A DNA stretch of 64,000 bases from contig NADL03000087.1 in the NCBI GenBank assembly GCA_002205965.3, forward strand, positions 124,001-188,000, in the 5' to 3' direction. The notes under the pieces were generated by a model. That model made no database searches, was not told the DNA's origin, and saw only the letters and a program-made list of their open reading frames with translations. This document shows, piece by piece, positions 1-10,539 of the stretch (position 1 is the first letter of the stretch; each line of letters opens with the position of its first letter). The translations under genes and the position numbers were made by a program. The stretch is from Kappaphycus alvarezii (lineage: Eukaryota; Rhodophyta; Florideophyceae; Gigartinales; Solieriaceae).

Positions 1-149
1 CAATGCAAAAGCTTCTGAAGCCCACTGACTTAGAACCCGCAGTCTCTCCTTTGACAACTAATAAATTATTCGTCAAAAAGAAGGACGACGAATACAGGTG
101 ACTAAGGACTTCCGGAAACGGAATTCACTTACGGTGACAGACTCATACC

Positions 150-665
150 TGTAATGATTGTGCCCCCCAAAATCCCCTAAAGTACACTGACAGTAACCGC
201 CAGTAACCGTTACCGAGATTTACGCCGTACCAAGACATCAGTGCAAATTGTGCACTGAACCCAGACACCGGTATAAAACAAAAGACCTATACCATTCCGG
301 GCCGAGCCAATGACATGACGCCATTGTTGCGATCTGGCGTGGTTCTTGAAACTTCTCCCACCTCACCAATCAGTAATTACTTTATGAACTCCTGCCAATT
401 GGACCAATGGAACTTTGCCATGATTTTTACTGCTGTCAACTTCCCCGATAGTTTCTACATGTATCTTCAAAACTTTTAAGTTTCGTGCCTTTAGGGCCGG
501 TCCTCTAGAACACCTTTGAATATAGCATCGTCCGGCTACAATTTATCATTGTTGTCGTTGAGTACTTTTTCTACATGAACCCTCGTCAAAAGCTCCAGCT
601 TGTTTACCGGAAGCATCAAACATCAGTTCAACCATCTATTCCCTCTTGTGCGGCCAAACCCCACA
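150..665 (+). repeat. 5' LTR of a chromovirus (Ty3/gypsy)
   Basis: The segment starts with TG and ends with CA and is repeated, with divergence, at 11982-12141 (truncated) and 52561-53073 (solo, with target duplication), which fixes its borders. A TATA-like box (TATAAAA, 272-278) is a plausible promoter. An imperfect palindrome around 241-255 (GTGCA...TGCAC) is kept in all three copies. It is followed after two bases by a candidate primer-binding site, and the matching element body with a chromodomain ends just before the 11982 copy, so this is read as the left LTR of that element. Confidence 0.8.
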
Positions 666-667
666 TC

Positions 668-679
668 TGGTAGCATCGC
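668..679 (+). other. Candidate tRNA primer-binding site of the chromovirus
   Basis: TGGTAGCATCGC begins two bases after the LTR. TGGTAG is the complement of the CTACCA 3' end expected on an initiator methionine tRNA, the usual primer of Ty1/Ty3 elements. Only the first six to eight bases are convincing. Confidence 0.5.
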
Positions 680-719
680 TAAAACGTTTGTCAGTACTGC
701 GAGTTCTTCCAATCCGACA

Positions 720-1024
720 GTAAGTTAAAATTTCTATTTGATTTGCCTTTCTGCCTGATTGCAAGCGGAGACTAATATTTTATTTTTTACTCTGATCCTT
801 CCGGATAACGCCACGTGCCGAAAAACATGACTTCCAGGGACAGCCCCTCGTCGCCTGACGAGTATACCAAGAAGGACTTACAGGGCTTTTTCCAGGAACA
901 TTGTAGAGAAAAATGGCCTACTTGTTCTTCCTGACGCCGCCTCTATCGTTATCCAGAGGACAGCCAACCACTATTGATATAGGTTGAAGCTAAAAGAGAA
1001 GGTTGGATAAGAAAGGAGGGGGGA
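720..1024 (+). pseudogene. Chromovirus leader and gag start, truncated
   Basis: After the primer-binding site comes about 150 bases of leader, then an ATG at 827 opening a 35-codon frame that stops at 934. Its product is hydrophilic, with a run of Ser, Pro, Asp and Lys, as expected for a Gag N-terminus, but it has no recognisable domain. The frame is lost just before a minus-strand copia element begins. A GTAAGT at 720-725 looks like a 5' splice site, but no partner acceptor is convincing. The rest of the gag gene is probably the decayed sequence from about 7.5 kb onward, separated by later insertions. Confidence 0.4.
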
Positions 1025-1717
1025 ATGAAAGTAAGTTCGCCAGCTCTGGCCAGATTTTACTTGGAGGTGCTCAAGTCGCATCTTATATAGAACTATTTAG
1101 CCACACTCGCACTGAACTATTACTCTAACTAAACCCTAGCCATCTGAGCGGGACACTCAATATTACCAATCATCACAACACATGACATAGTAACACTGGC
1201 ACGGATTCATGCCAGCTTACAACTAACAGTGCACAACAGGGCATAACACTACATCACGTCATCATGTGTATGCACTAACTCACCAACTGCACGTAACCAC
1301 ACAATCACTACACGTCCCCAAATTCACAACACAACTCTTACACATGCAAAGACATGTATATACGCAACTACTGTAACCGGCACCACTGTACTTGACTCAT
1401 CACCATAGTGCATCAACACCCATCAACCTGTACTGTATGTCCACGTACATACCTGTACACTCTGTACTACACAGCCGTACTGTACAGCATAACCATATGT
1501 ACTGGCTACACACGTGTACGCCAGAACAACCCGCTACTGCCACAACACTTGTACGGACCACGTTGCATATGAGCATTTGCAGTAGCCAATCATAAGACCG
1601 TTTCACGTTGAGTTTGAGATGAGGCGCATATGCGCTTTCCAAACGGCATCCTCCAAAACAGCCCATGCTCCCCTGCACTTTTGGTTTTCAGTGACAGCAC
1701 AGGGTTCACAGCTAACA
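1025..1717 (-). repeat. Putative 3' LTR of copia element 1
   Basis: Directly downstream of the minus-strand pol there is a purine tract (AGAGGGGGG on the minus strand, 1718-1726) followed by TGTTAGC, the typical polypurine tract plus LTR start. On the minus strand a TATATA motif lies near 1084-1090. The low-coordinate border is set at a CA near 1025 next to a G-run, but this is uncertain. No matching copy is found upstream of gag, so the LTR assignment rests on position and end motifs only. Confidence 0.45.
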
Positions 1718-1726
1718 CCCCCCTCT

Positions 1727-2467
1727 GTCACTGACTTCAAAGGTCTAGGTGTCGGGCGCCACTCTTATCACGAAAAATTTCGTGCTTCACACGGCAAAGT
1801 GGTTTGTTCAACATATCATCAGTCATCCTGTTGGGCAGTAGAACAACACAATCAACTTGTCGCGTAGAGCTTCTCGAGTAAAGTGGAATCGAATGTCGAT
1901 GTGCTTAGTACGCTTATTCACAACTCTATTTCGAGCAAGTTCAATGCCTTTTTGGTTGTCAACATATGCAGGTGTTGGTTCAACAAGCAACTTTACCGAC
2001 TCGTCCACTTTAACTACAATAACAATGACGATGCCATTCCACAGTTGCCTAAGCCAGATTGCCTCCTTTGTACCACAGCACAGACTCACATATTCAGCGC
2101 ACTGGACAGTGCAACCAATTCATGCTGACGAGACCACCATGAAACAGATCCTCCTGTCATCATGAACAGGTATCCACTGGTAGGCTTGCGGTTTGAAACA
2201 TCACCTGCCCAGTCTGAGTCAACGTACCCATGCAGTGCCAAATCAGTGCTTGTGCCTTAAGTGAGACCAAAGGAACAAGTACCATTCAGATAGCACAGTA
2301 CACGCTTGACTGTCTTTCAGTGAGTATCTCCAGGCTTCTCAACTTACTTTGCAAGTTTGGACACTGCGTATGAGATATCTGAGCGAGTTCCCACAGACAA
2401 TTACATGAGACAGCCAATCGCCTGACGGTACGGCACATTCGTAAGTACCTCCTCACTTGCAGACAAG
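1727..2467 (-). pseudogene. Copia element 1, RNase H end of pol (broken)
   Basis: Read on the minus strand through several frameshifts, this stretch shows the end of a Ty1/copia RNase H domain: TRPDIAYAV-type connection sequence near 2350-2400, a SAEY motif (LSSAEYVSLC) with KEAIWLRQL near 2040-2090, and the DNQ-containing segment followed by NKRTKHIDIRFHF (1850-1960). These are hallmark copia motifs around RNase H catalytic residues. It continues directly from the reverse transcriptase at 2468. Frameshifts and stops show that it no longer makes a functional protein. Confidence 0.75.
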
Positions 2468-3256
2468 TTACACCGCATTCCATTGGAGTTCAACTGGTTT
2501 GGACTGATGCATGCAGAAACGTTCCAACACCTTCTGTGTGTATGCAGACTGAGTCAGATACAACTGTCGCTTCGCTCGGTCACGATGAATCTCGAACCCG
2601 AGTACCATGCGAGCTTCTTTGAGGTCTTTCATGCGGAAACGAGATGACAGTTCTGCCTTCACACGATCCATGGTCTGCATACTCGGACTTGCAATCAGCA
2701 GGTCATCAACGTATAGGGCAATCAGAACCACAAATCCCAGTATCTTTCCGGTGTAAACACACTCATCTGCGTCATTTGGCTTCAGTTGCATCTCCTCAAC
2801 AAGAAACGAGTATATCTTTGCATGCCACTGTCTGGGTGCTTGCTTAAGCCCATAGATAGCTTTCTTCAAACGACACACCAGATCCTCGTTACCTTGTTGT
2901 ACAAACCCAGTTGGCTGCTCCATGTACACTGTCTCTTCAAGCTCACCGTTCAGAAAAGCAGTCTTCACATCCATCTGGTGCAAATGAAAGTCCCGCACAG
3001 CAGTTACTGACAGAATCATCCTGATAGAGGTAAACTTAACAACTGGTGCATAAGTCTCAGAAAAGTCAACACCCTCGATCTGCAGGAATCCTCTAGCAAC
3101 CATACGAGCCTTGTACCTGATAGTTGGTTCACCAGATGGTGCTGCCTCATACTTCTGAACATACACCCACTTGGACGAAATCACGTTGCTGTCTGCTGGC
3201 CTTGGCACTAGATCCCATGTGTCGTGCTCCATTAGTGACTGGTACTCACTCTTCAT
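2468..3256 (-). pseudogene. Copia element 1 reverse transcriptase
   Basis: A 262-codon open stretch with the whole Ty1/copia RT core. It opens with HDTWDLVPRP and KWVYVQK, then YKARMVARGF, SETYAPVVKF, the QMDVKTAFLNGEL block carrying the first catalytic Asp, KAIYGLKQAPRQWH, and the intact active site ALYVDDLLIAS (residues about 180-190). The catalytic Asp pair is preserved, so this domain was lost recently compared with the flanking RNase H. It acts in copying element RNA to DNA inside virus-like particles. It is separated by frameshifts from the integrase upstream and the RNase H downstream. Confidence 0.9.
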
Positions 3257-3407
3257 AGCCTTCTTCCATGCTTCGGAATCAGACGTGACACAGCTTCTGC
3301 ATAAGAGGAGGGAATGTCATCACTAGCAGTGAGTAGAGCAGTTGGTCGCCACCAGCTAGGCTTCTTTCGTTCACGTGTAGACCTACGGAGTGGTTGCTTG
3401 TCTTGCA

Positions 3408-4402
3408 CTACCGGCTCAACATGCTCATCAGTGGTGGAATCATTAGTAATGTTCTCAGAAGCATCATCATTATGAGGTACCGGTGCAGAAGGGTCATCGT
3501 ACTGGGATTACTGGATGTGTCAGATGATTCAGTTTTAATTTTACTCGACATTTCATTCAAGTCAATGTCAGCATAGTCTTCATGTTCAAACTGATCATGG
3601 TCTTCCGAGCCAGAGCACTCGTCAAACCTCACATCTCGTGACACAATCACCTTTCGTTTCTGATCGTCCCACAACTTGTATCCGTGAGACCCAGAAGTGT
3701 ACCCAATGAAAATGGATTCAACTGCACGCTCCTCCAGCTTCTTCAGCTTATGATCCACAACTTTGTACCAGCATCGGCTCCCAAACACACGCAGGTTGCT
3801 CACATCAGGCTTCTGACCATGCCACAGTTCAAATGGAGTCACATCACTTGGAAGTGCTTTGCATGTCACACGGTTGCGTACATATACTGCAACATTCAAT
3901 GCCTCGCCCAAAAGTGCTTTGGCAATTGCTTGTGACATAACATCGACCTGACCAAGTCCATGAGTGTGCGGTTGAACCTTTCGGCAAGCCCATTCTGCTG
4001 AGGATTGTAAGGCACTGTTCGCTGATGCTCAATACCGTGACGCTCAAGTTCTTTGGTAAATCGATGTGACAGATACTCACCACCGTTGTCAGTGCGCAAT
4101 GCTTTGAGCACATTGTCACGTGCAGTGATGGTTTTTACATGTCTGCCAGTTTGGTTTTGAACAAACGTGAGCCACTTCACGAACATCTGGAACACCTCAC
4201 TCTTAGTCTTTAGCATGTAGAGGAAACAAAACCTGCTGTGGTCATCGATGAATGTGACAAAGTAGTGCGAGCCTCCCAAGGATTTCACGTGTACTGGACC
4301 CGAAATATCGGAATGCACAACTTCCAGTACATGTTTCGCTCGTTCCCCCCTTGCTTGGGAGTCGGAGCACGGCTTGCCTTTCCCACTACACATGAGCCAC
4401 AC
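3408..4402 (-). pseudogene. Copia element 1 integrase (two overlapping frames)
   Basis: Two open stretches, 3896-4402 and 3408-3938, overlap by a frameshift and together carry the Ty1/copia integrase. The first has HSDISGPVHV with the first catalytic Asp, FVTFIDDHSRF, LRTDNGGEY with the second Asp, and NPQQNGLAERFNRT with the catalytic Glu. The second has AVYVRNR, PFELWHGQKPDVSNLRVFGS and FIGYTSGSHGYKLWD, the usual copia C-terminal region. All three acidic catalytic residues are present. The linker to RT (about 3260-3410) is acidic, Ser-rich and frameshifted. Confidence 0.85.
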
Positions 4403-4986
4403 ACATCAACATGCTGCGCAACGTCCACATTCAGACCTGACACAACCTTGTTTCGAGCCATATGCTTGATACCTTCAATGTTTACATGAGCCATTCGAGC
4501 ATGCCAAAGAGACAAGTCCGACACAAGTGCGCTGTTCACATCTGTAAACTGGTCTGCAGCAGTGCAAAGGTAGTACAGGCCTTTGACGCGGCGCCCAATG
4601 GCGACCACTTTTGACCCCTTGTACACACATACATTCTCTTTGTCAAACACTACACTGCATCCCAGATCACAAATCGCTGACACAGACAACAAATGGTACC
4701 GTAAACTCGGCACATGCACCACTTTGTTCAGTTTGCACTTACGTTTGGACCCATCAACAGTCAGATCAAGCTCAACACTTCCGTGACCAACAGACTCTAG
4801 TTTGGAATCATTACCGATGCTCACATCAGAAGACGCCTTATTCTCGTACGTTTGAAACATGGAATCGTCAAAAGTCATGTGGGCAGTAGCACCAGAGTCA
4901 ACAATCCAGTCACTGTTCGTGGTTAGTAGAGCCAGTAGCAATGAGACATACAAAGTCAGAATCGGTGCCACCCATACCTCGCTCAT
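4285..4986 (-). pseudogene. Copia element 1 protease and pre-integrase zinc region
   Basis: A 233-codon stretch. WIVDSGATAHMT near residues 28-39 is the aspartic protease active site (DSGA). The GAG-pre-integrase segment follows, with LWHARMAHVN and CGSCVVGK, the His and Cys residues that bind zinc in the integrase N-terminus. Protease cuts the Gag-Pol polyprotein. The frame overlaps the gag frame at 4910-4986, so pol would be reached by frameshifting or this is a mutational break. Confidence 0.85.
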
Positions 4987-5746
4987 CGCTGAGCTCAGTA
5001 TTTACACTTGGGTGAGCAGCATCGACCTGATCCCTGTTAGCCATCACGTTTTTTTTGAAACAGTTCTTCTGGATATGACCCTTCATGCCACAATAATAAC
5101 AAACCACATTCTTGAATGACTTCTTTCGAAACTGACGTCCAACCAGTGCTGCATCACTTTCGGACTCCTCCTTTGCACGATCATTCATTCGCTGCTCTTC
5201 TTGCAGCAAACGACTCTTCACAAACTCCAGAGTGAGTTCGCGATCGCCGATCGTAGTATCGATAGCAACAATGAGGTGTTCGAAACGTTCCGGAAGTCCA
5301 CACAGAATGGCCATAGCAATGTCCTCTTCTTCCACGGTGACATCCATGCTCTTCAGATCTGATGACAAATGACGAACGCGATTGATGAATTGCAACATTT
5401 TCTCGTCTTCTCGCATCTTTGCAGTGTAGAAAGCACGTCTGGCATTGATTCGGTTGAGAAGAGTCTTTCGCTGGAACACATTACATATAGCCTTCCACAC
5501 ATCGGCAGCAGTCTCGACATCACGTACATGATCCAAATGCTCGTCACTGATAGAGAGTCCAATGATAGCTCTAGCCTTTGCGTCACGAGATTCCCATTTG
5601 ACCAGTTCTTCGGCATCTGAAGGTGGTGAAGTGGTGAGATGGTTCTTGAGATCTTTCAGTGCAAGCACCAATTGAACTTTTTCCTTCCATATGTGGAAGT
5701 TATCCTCACCCAACTTCTCGATTTTGATACCAGTGAACGAATCCAT
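4910..5746 (-). CDS. Copia element 1 Gag
   Basis: A 278-codon open frame starting at an ATG at 5746. The first ~220 residues match the Ty1/copia Gag layout: GEDNFHIWKEKV near the N-terminus, an AIIGLSISDEHLDHV segment, LLNRINARRAFYTAKM, and ILCGLPERFEHL. A CCHC zinc knuckle (CYYCGMKGHIQKNC) lies near residues 219-232. Gag forms the particle shell and binds element RNA. The frame is uninterrupted across capsid and knuckle, making it the best-preserved gene of this element. The start is chosen because MDSF followed by the conserved GEDNF motif is the normal Gag start. Confidence 0.85.
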   Translation of the reverse strand: MDSFTGIKIEKLGEDNFHIWKEKVQLVLALKDLKNHLTTSPPSDAEELVKWESRDAKARAIIGLSISDEHLDHVRDVETAADVWKAICNVFQRKTLLNRINARRAFYTAKMREDEKMLQFINRVRHLSSDLKSMDVTVEEEDIAMAILCGLPERFEHLIVAIDTTIGDRELTLEFVKSRLLQEEQRMNDRAKEESESDAALVGRQFRKKSFKNVVCYYCGMKGHIQKNCFKKNVMANRDQVDAAHPSVNTELSDERGMGGTDSDFVCLIATGSTNHEQ

Positions 5747-6480
5747 GCAGAGTCAATGGTGTCCAGAACAGTTGAAATCGAATCGCAAGGTAACAAAACA
5801 CAACAGCAGCAAGCAAAAAAACGGCAATAACAACAGAACAAGAACTCGACACACAGTCAAGTCAAGCAACAACAGCAATGAAACACCGCAGTCCAGACAG
5901 TGCGCCACGGCACCCCGTCCACAGATGCACTCGCGGTACTTACCAGGTCTTTCGACCGACAACCGTTATCCGCCCTACAAAGTAGAACCGGTGGGAAGCC
6001 CGCTAGACAGTACACCCGCTTTGGTTCAAGCCGCCAGAAACGTCCCCAAGTACCAGGAATCACCCACAGTACTCGGATCAACCGGTTATTGCACTGGACA
6101 AACAATGATCACCACTCACACACACAGATGCTGAGCACACAATCACAGGTGCACAGACTTCACGAACAGATGCTGAGACACAAAACGCGAGTGCCCAGAC
6201 TTCAACAAACAAGGTCCTCAACCTCTCGGATCAGAACCACAAAGACGACGTGGGGATCCCGACAACAGATAATAGAGGGAGACCAAACGATAACGTATAG
6301 CGATCGACCACACGGGCAACAACGAGCACCAAAACAATACCGATAGAGAGTAAACGTCGAATCACTACCACCACAACGACCGAAAGAAGAAATCAACACC
6401 GACCAACGATACGGTCACACACCACGCAACGGAACGACGGAGAAAACGGAGAAACGATAGGAGAGAACAGCGAAGCGGGT
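5747..6480 (-). other. Leader upstream of copia 1 gag; no 5' LTR recognised
   Basis: On the minus strand this is GT- and CT-rich and leads into gag. Compared by eye with the putative 3' LTR (1025-1717), I find no shared stretch, so either the 5' LTR has been lost or the 3' LTR call is wrong. Open frames here look like chance products of skewed base composition. Confidence 0.4.
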
Positions 6481-6629
6481 GAAAGGTGGTGAGGGCCGGC
6501 GACCGGTCCTTCCTCCTCCGTCAGGCAAGGCCTTCTCTCCGCCGTTTCGCCCTCTCCATCCCCGGAATAGTCGACCTTTCCACCCTTGACCCTCCAACTC
6601 TAGCTGCTTCACCTACCAACACACTAACC

Positions 6630-7480
6630 TTCTCAAACGGGTGCAGCAAGAGGCGCGGGCAAGAGTACATTGGCACGACGACTTCTGGAGAATGCCCCAA
6701 ACCCGACCGCCATAGCGACGCCGACATTCGACATCGCATCCGTGGCTTAGCGTTCCGCCGCAGCCCCGCTGCGGCTTTTCTCTTAGCTCACCCCACGGCA
6801 GCTACGAAGGTGCACACTACACACTGGCAGACCATGCTCCGCCGTCACCTCGGACTGCCAGTGTATGATGACTCCATGGCCCTCAACTGCCACCACTGTG
6901 ACAACCCTTGGACACCCTCGGGATCACGCCGCCGACCTCTGCTGCCCTGGTTCCGGCCGTCGTCACCGCCACAATTCGCTATGTTATGCGACGCACGTTA
7001 CCCGCGCCGCGGTTTGGATACTCGGCAAGAGGTTCCGTTCCTCGTCCCGGGCACTGAACTCCGCCCCGCCGATATCATTTTACAACCACCACCAGCCCCG
7101 GAAGGCACAACGTTGCGCCCATTGCCTGTGAAAATCAACGTCGTTTCACCGTTCAAGGCCGCCGTTCACACCAAGGTGACCCAGGTTTGCGGAGGCGCTG
7201 CTGAACTGGCGGCCCGCGACAAGGTTACAACTCTGGAACGCAACATCGCCCACGCCTCCCCGCTCCATCGACTGGCCCATCTCCTGCGCCTTACACGCCG
7301 AACTTCACGTTTCGACTTCTGGCGTTTGATTCCCTAGGTGCCCTTCCCCTGGAAATATTGCATTTATCGAGGAGTTAGTTCTGCGGATCGCGTCCAAGTG
7401 TCACTCGACATCTGGCGTTGTCCCGCCGTATCTACCAGCGACTGAGTTGCACCCTTTGGTCCCCATCGCTGAAGCTATCC
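6630..7480 (+). pseudogene. 3' end of an RLE-type non-LTR retrotransposon (copy A)
   Basis: Read across frameshifts, the plus strand shows the C-terminal region of R2/CRE-like non-LTR elements that use a restriction-like endonuclease. There is LRRHLGLPVYDDS followed by a Cys pair (CHHC), a decayed His/Cys part, then LRPADIILQ and LPVKINVVSP, which align in layout with the catalytic PD...D region. A following AELAARDK segment and a terminal RIYQRLSCTLW motif near 7425-7460 complete the domain. The RT part is absent, consistent with 5' truncation. It is diverged from the copies at 36.5-37.4 and 58.3-59.8 kb and GC-richer than its surroundings. Confidence 0.7.
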
Positions 7481-7530
7481 TGTCGCGAGCACCGATGCGC
7501 ATGGACGACAAAGTACATCCGTAGATCTTA

Positions 7531-8634
7531 ACCGAATAGTTAGACGTGCGCAGTCCACAGAGATACTGAACGCATTAAACTCCACTTCTTCTGTGACTCT
7601 ATCAACCAATAAAAAGGCCATGAAAACTACTGGAACTACAGTAGATGCTCGCTCAAGCTGTAAGCAACTTCAACGTCAGCTGACAGAGGACCAAATAAGA
7701 TCTACGCGCAGCAGAATCAGCTCAATATACCGCTCAAAATAGGAGCCCTCGAGAATGAACTATCTTTGGTCAGGATCAATTCTGGTATGTCTATAGTGGT
7801 AAAGGAAAACAAGGACGCCCCTGAGAAGAATAAACCGGGATCTTTCGGTGGGAAGGGTCCGTCGGAAGCTGTTGCGTGCAGATGAAGAATTTACCTGGTG
7901 AAGCAGATGGGCAAGCTACTTTGAACATTGCTCTGAGCTATCTCTCGGTAAATTCTCATGTATGGTGGATGGTCTATTCAAAGTGTGCGAAAGGGACGGA
8001 AATTCGAACACAGTAGAATGAAGGCTGCTACCTCAATCTTTTTGAGACGATAAACAAAGAAAAAATCGCCCGAGACAAACTGGCTTGCTGGAAACAAATC
8101 AAGGACGTTCCAACATTTAATGATTATTTTAACAAAAATCTTATTGGACATCCCAGATATTGGAGTAGTAGATCAATTAGATAGAATTCACGCGGCCTGG
8201 AACCATACATTTGGAAAACCTTATGCACGAAAGAATACACCACGATTTCCGATCTTATGGGAGATGCAGAAAGAGTGGAAGCGGCATATAGGCGTCCAGA
8301 ACCCCTGCGAAATACCAAGTTGGTGGAACAGCTGAATGGAAGCTCATCTGCCGGAAATAATGGCCCTGTATTAATGGACATTGGAAACGTGGAAGTAATG
8401 TCTGGTGTCGAGTCATCAAATGTGAATCCACAGAAGCTGATAAGGAAGAGCTACAGATGCATGCGTGAAGTACTATGCCTAAGATGCAGACAGAAAAGAC
8501 ACATAGTAAAAAACTGCCAAAAGCCGGAAGAACTGATCGACGGTCCTCATTCAGTTCTAGATCAAGGAAATCTCATTCTTTCAACATTAAGATCCAGACA
8601 ACTAGTTAGGGCCACACCGACCCCAAACATTTAA
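7531..8634 (+). pseudogene. Chromovirus Gag (decayed)
   Basis: Through several frameshifts the plus strand reads as a Ty3/gypsy Gag: ALSYLSVNSHVWW near 7930-7970, then ARDKLACWKQIKDV, FNDYF, DIPDIGV (8050-8165) and ERVEAAYRRPE (8263-8300). An open frame at 8257-8634 contains a zinc knuckle, CLRCRQKRHIVKNC (about residues 73-86), with the C-x2-C-x4-H-x4-C spacing. Gag packages element RNA. The piece belongs to the same element as the LTR at 150-665 and the pol that follows; its front is separated from the leader by about 6.5 kb of inserted elements. Confidence 0.75.
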
Positions 8635-8639
8635 CGCCA

Positions 8640-9090
8640 CCACCGCGGACTTCGTATTGTTAAAGAATTCATTTCCGACCGACCAGCAAAAATCCTCATC
8701 GTTCCCGGCGGTGAGGTTAATTTCCTCAGCAAATCATTTTGCGATCACCATAAGATTAAAACCGAAGAATCAGAAGAACTTGCGGAAATGGCGAATGGTG
8801 TTGATCAAGAAATAATGGAACACCGCGCATCATTATCGTCCAGATAAAGAAATACACTGAACCACTGTACTTCACCATAAGCCCCCTGAATATGGTCATC
8901 CTTGGGAAAGAATGGTGTGATCCCATAAAGCGATTATCGACACCGCCGAAAATCAAGTTTCATTCAATTATAAGGATGAAAATTACGTTATTGCTGCCGA
9001 TGAAAGGCTAGTGAATTCTTTAGTTCGCAATCATATCAGCATCAAACACTGATTTAGAAAAACTATGGCATATCAGTACAGGTCCTATTC
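8640..9090 (+). pseudogene. Chromovirus protease region (decayed)
   Basis: Between the Gag zinc knuckle and the RT, plus-strand frames show fragments such as KILIVPGGEVNFLSKSF and VILGKEW-like sequence near 8890-8915, the position and style of a Ty3/gypsy aspartic protease. The active-site Asp motif itself is not recognisable. The call rests mainly on location. Confidence 0.4.
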
Positions 9091-10480
9091 TACAGAAACC
9101 TATTACGGAGAGATTCAAGACATACTTACCCAGTATGAGGAGTATTCCCAACACAGACTTCCAAAAGCCTCCCTCCGAAGAGGAAGTATGATTTCAAGAT
9201 TGAATTTAGAAAAAAGCAAACCACCAGAAAATGGTCTCCCTGTCTTTCGGACAAAGAAATGGGGAACTTTGTAAGCACCTAGATGAGCTTCTGGACAGTG
9301 ATTTCATTAGACCATTCAAGAGCCGGAAGGAGCCCTAATTTCTTCGTGACAAAGAAAGATAGCTCATTGCGGATGTGTTGGTTACAGAGCACTCAATCGG
9401 CTTACTGTAAAGAACAGTTATCCACTGCCACGCAGAGACGAAATATTTGATCAGCTCAAAGGGTCAAAGTAATTCTCCGAAATAGACTTGAGGTCAGGCT
9501 ATGATCAGATCAGACTGGGTGAATCTTCAATACCCCTCACGCATTTAGAAGTCGATATGGACATTTCGAATTTCTGGTATTTACATTTGGATTGACAAAT
9601 GCCCCAGCAACTTTCATGGGTCTTATGCACGACATTTTTAAAGATGTACTTGACTTTTTTGTTATAGAATATCTGGATGACATTCTTATATTAAGTAAGA
9701 ATTGGGAAGAACATTTGAAACGCATCGCTGAAGTATTGGAGATCCTTAGAAGGGAAAGGTTATTCGCGAAATTGTAAAGTGTGTCTTTGGTGTCAAAGAA
9801 GTGGAGTATCTTGAGCACATAATATGCCTAGAAGGAATTTCTGTGGATCCCACAAAATTAGAGCCGTTACGGAATGGCCGACGCCTCGGAACAAAACATC
9901 TTCAGTCATTCCTAGGGTTTCAACTATATATAGACGGTTCATTAAGGGTTGTTCCTCAATTTAGAGACCACCTACCGAGTTGAGAAAGAACGTTTGTTTT
10001 CATTGGACAAAAAACTCAAGAAAAATCATTTCAAACCTTGAAGAAAATATTGTGCAACGCTGCGGTCCTTCGAAATTTCGATCCAAGTCTACCGATCTAT
10101 GTTACTACAGATGCTTCCCAATACGCAATTGGTGCTGTATTGGAACAAGGAACCGCGAAGAAAAAAGACCAGTCACTTTCGCATCCAGAACTTTAAATGA
10201 TGCAGAACAGAATTTGCAGCCCACGAAAGAGAGCTATTGGCCATTGTCGACTGCCTAAAGTGGTGGAGAGCATACTTCAATGGGAACTTTTTCACTTTTC
10301 ATTCTGAACAGTACCCGTTGAGATACCTCGAGACACAAGTAATCTGTCACAAAGACAGGTTAGATGGTTTGAAAGATTAGTTGACTTTGATTTCAAGACT
10401 ATACTCATCTCCGGGAAATCAAATATAGTTGCTGATTACCTCTCAAGACAACCCCAGAATGTACCTTCACCCCACTATCG
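9091..10480 (+). pseudogene. Chromovirus reverse transcriptase and RNase H (decayed)
   Basis: Pieces in all three frames form a Ty3/gypsy RT: RKKQTTRKWSP-like approach sequence, [16 protein letters not shown] and DLRSGYDQIR (9415-9520), NAPATFMGLMHDIF (9598-9640), and the active site EYLDDILILSK (9667-9700) with both Asp residues intact. RFIKGCS-like and FHWT segments follow. RNase H is seen as YVTTDASQYAIGAVL near 10098-10145 and as VADYLSRQPQ near 10428-10460. Stops and frameshifts are frequent. Downstream integrase and chromodomain are in the expected order. Confidence 0.85.
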
Positions 10481-10539
10481 AAACAAGGAGCTACTCCAAG
10501 AAGTAAAATGAAAACATCTTCGGAATCAAAGAATATTTC

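Noticed and set aside
1140-1590. CA/GT-rich stretch as a microsatellite
   Set aside because: The base bias is real but there is no regular repeat unit; it lies inside the putative copia 1 LTR.
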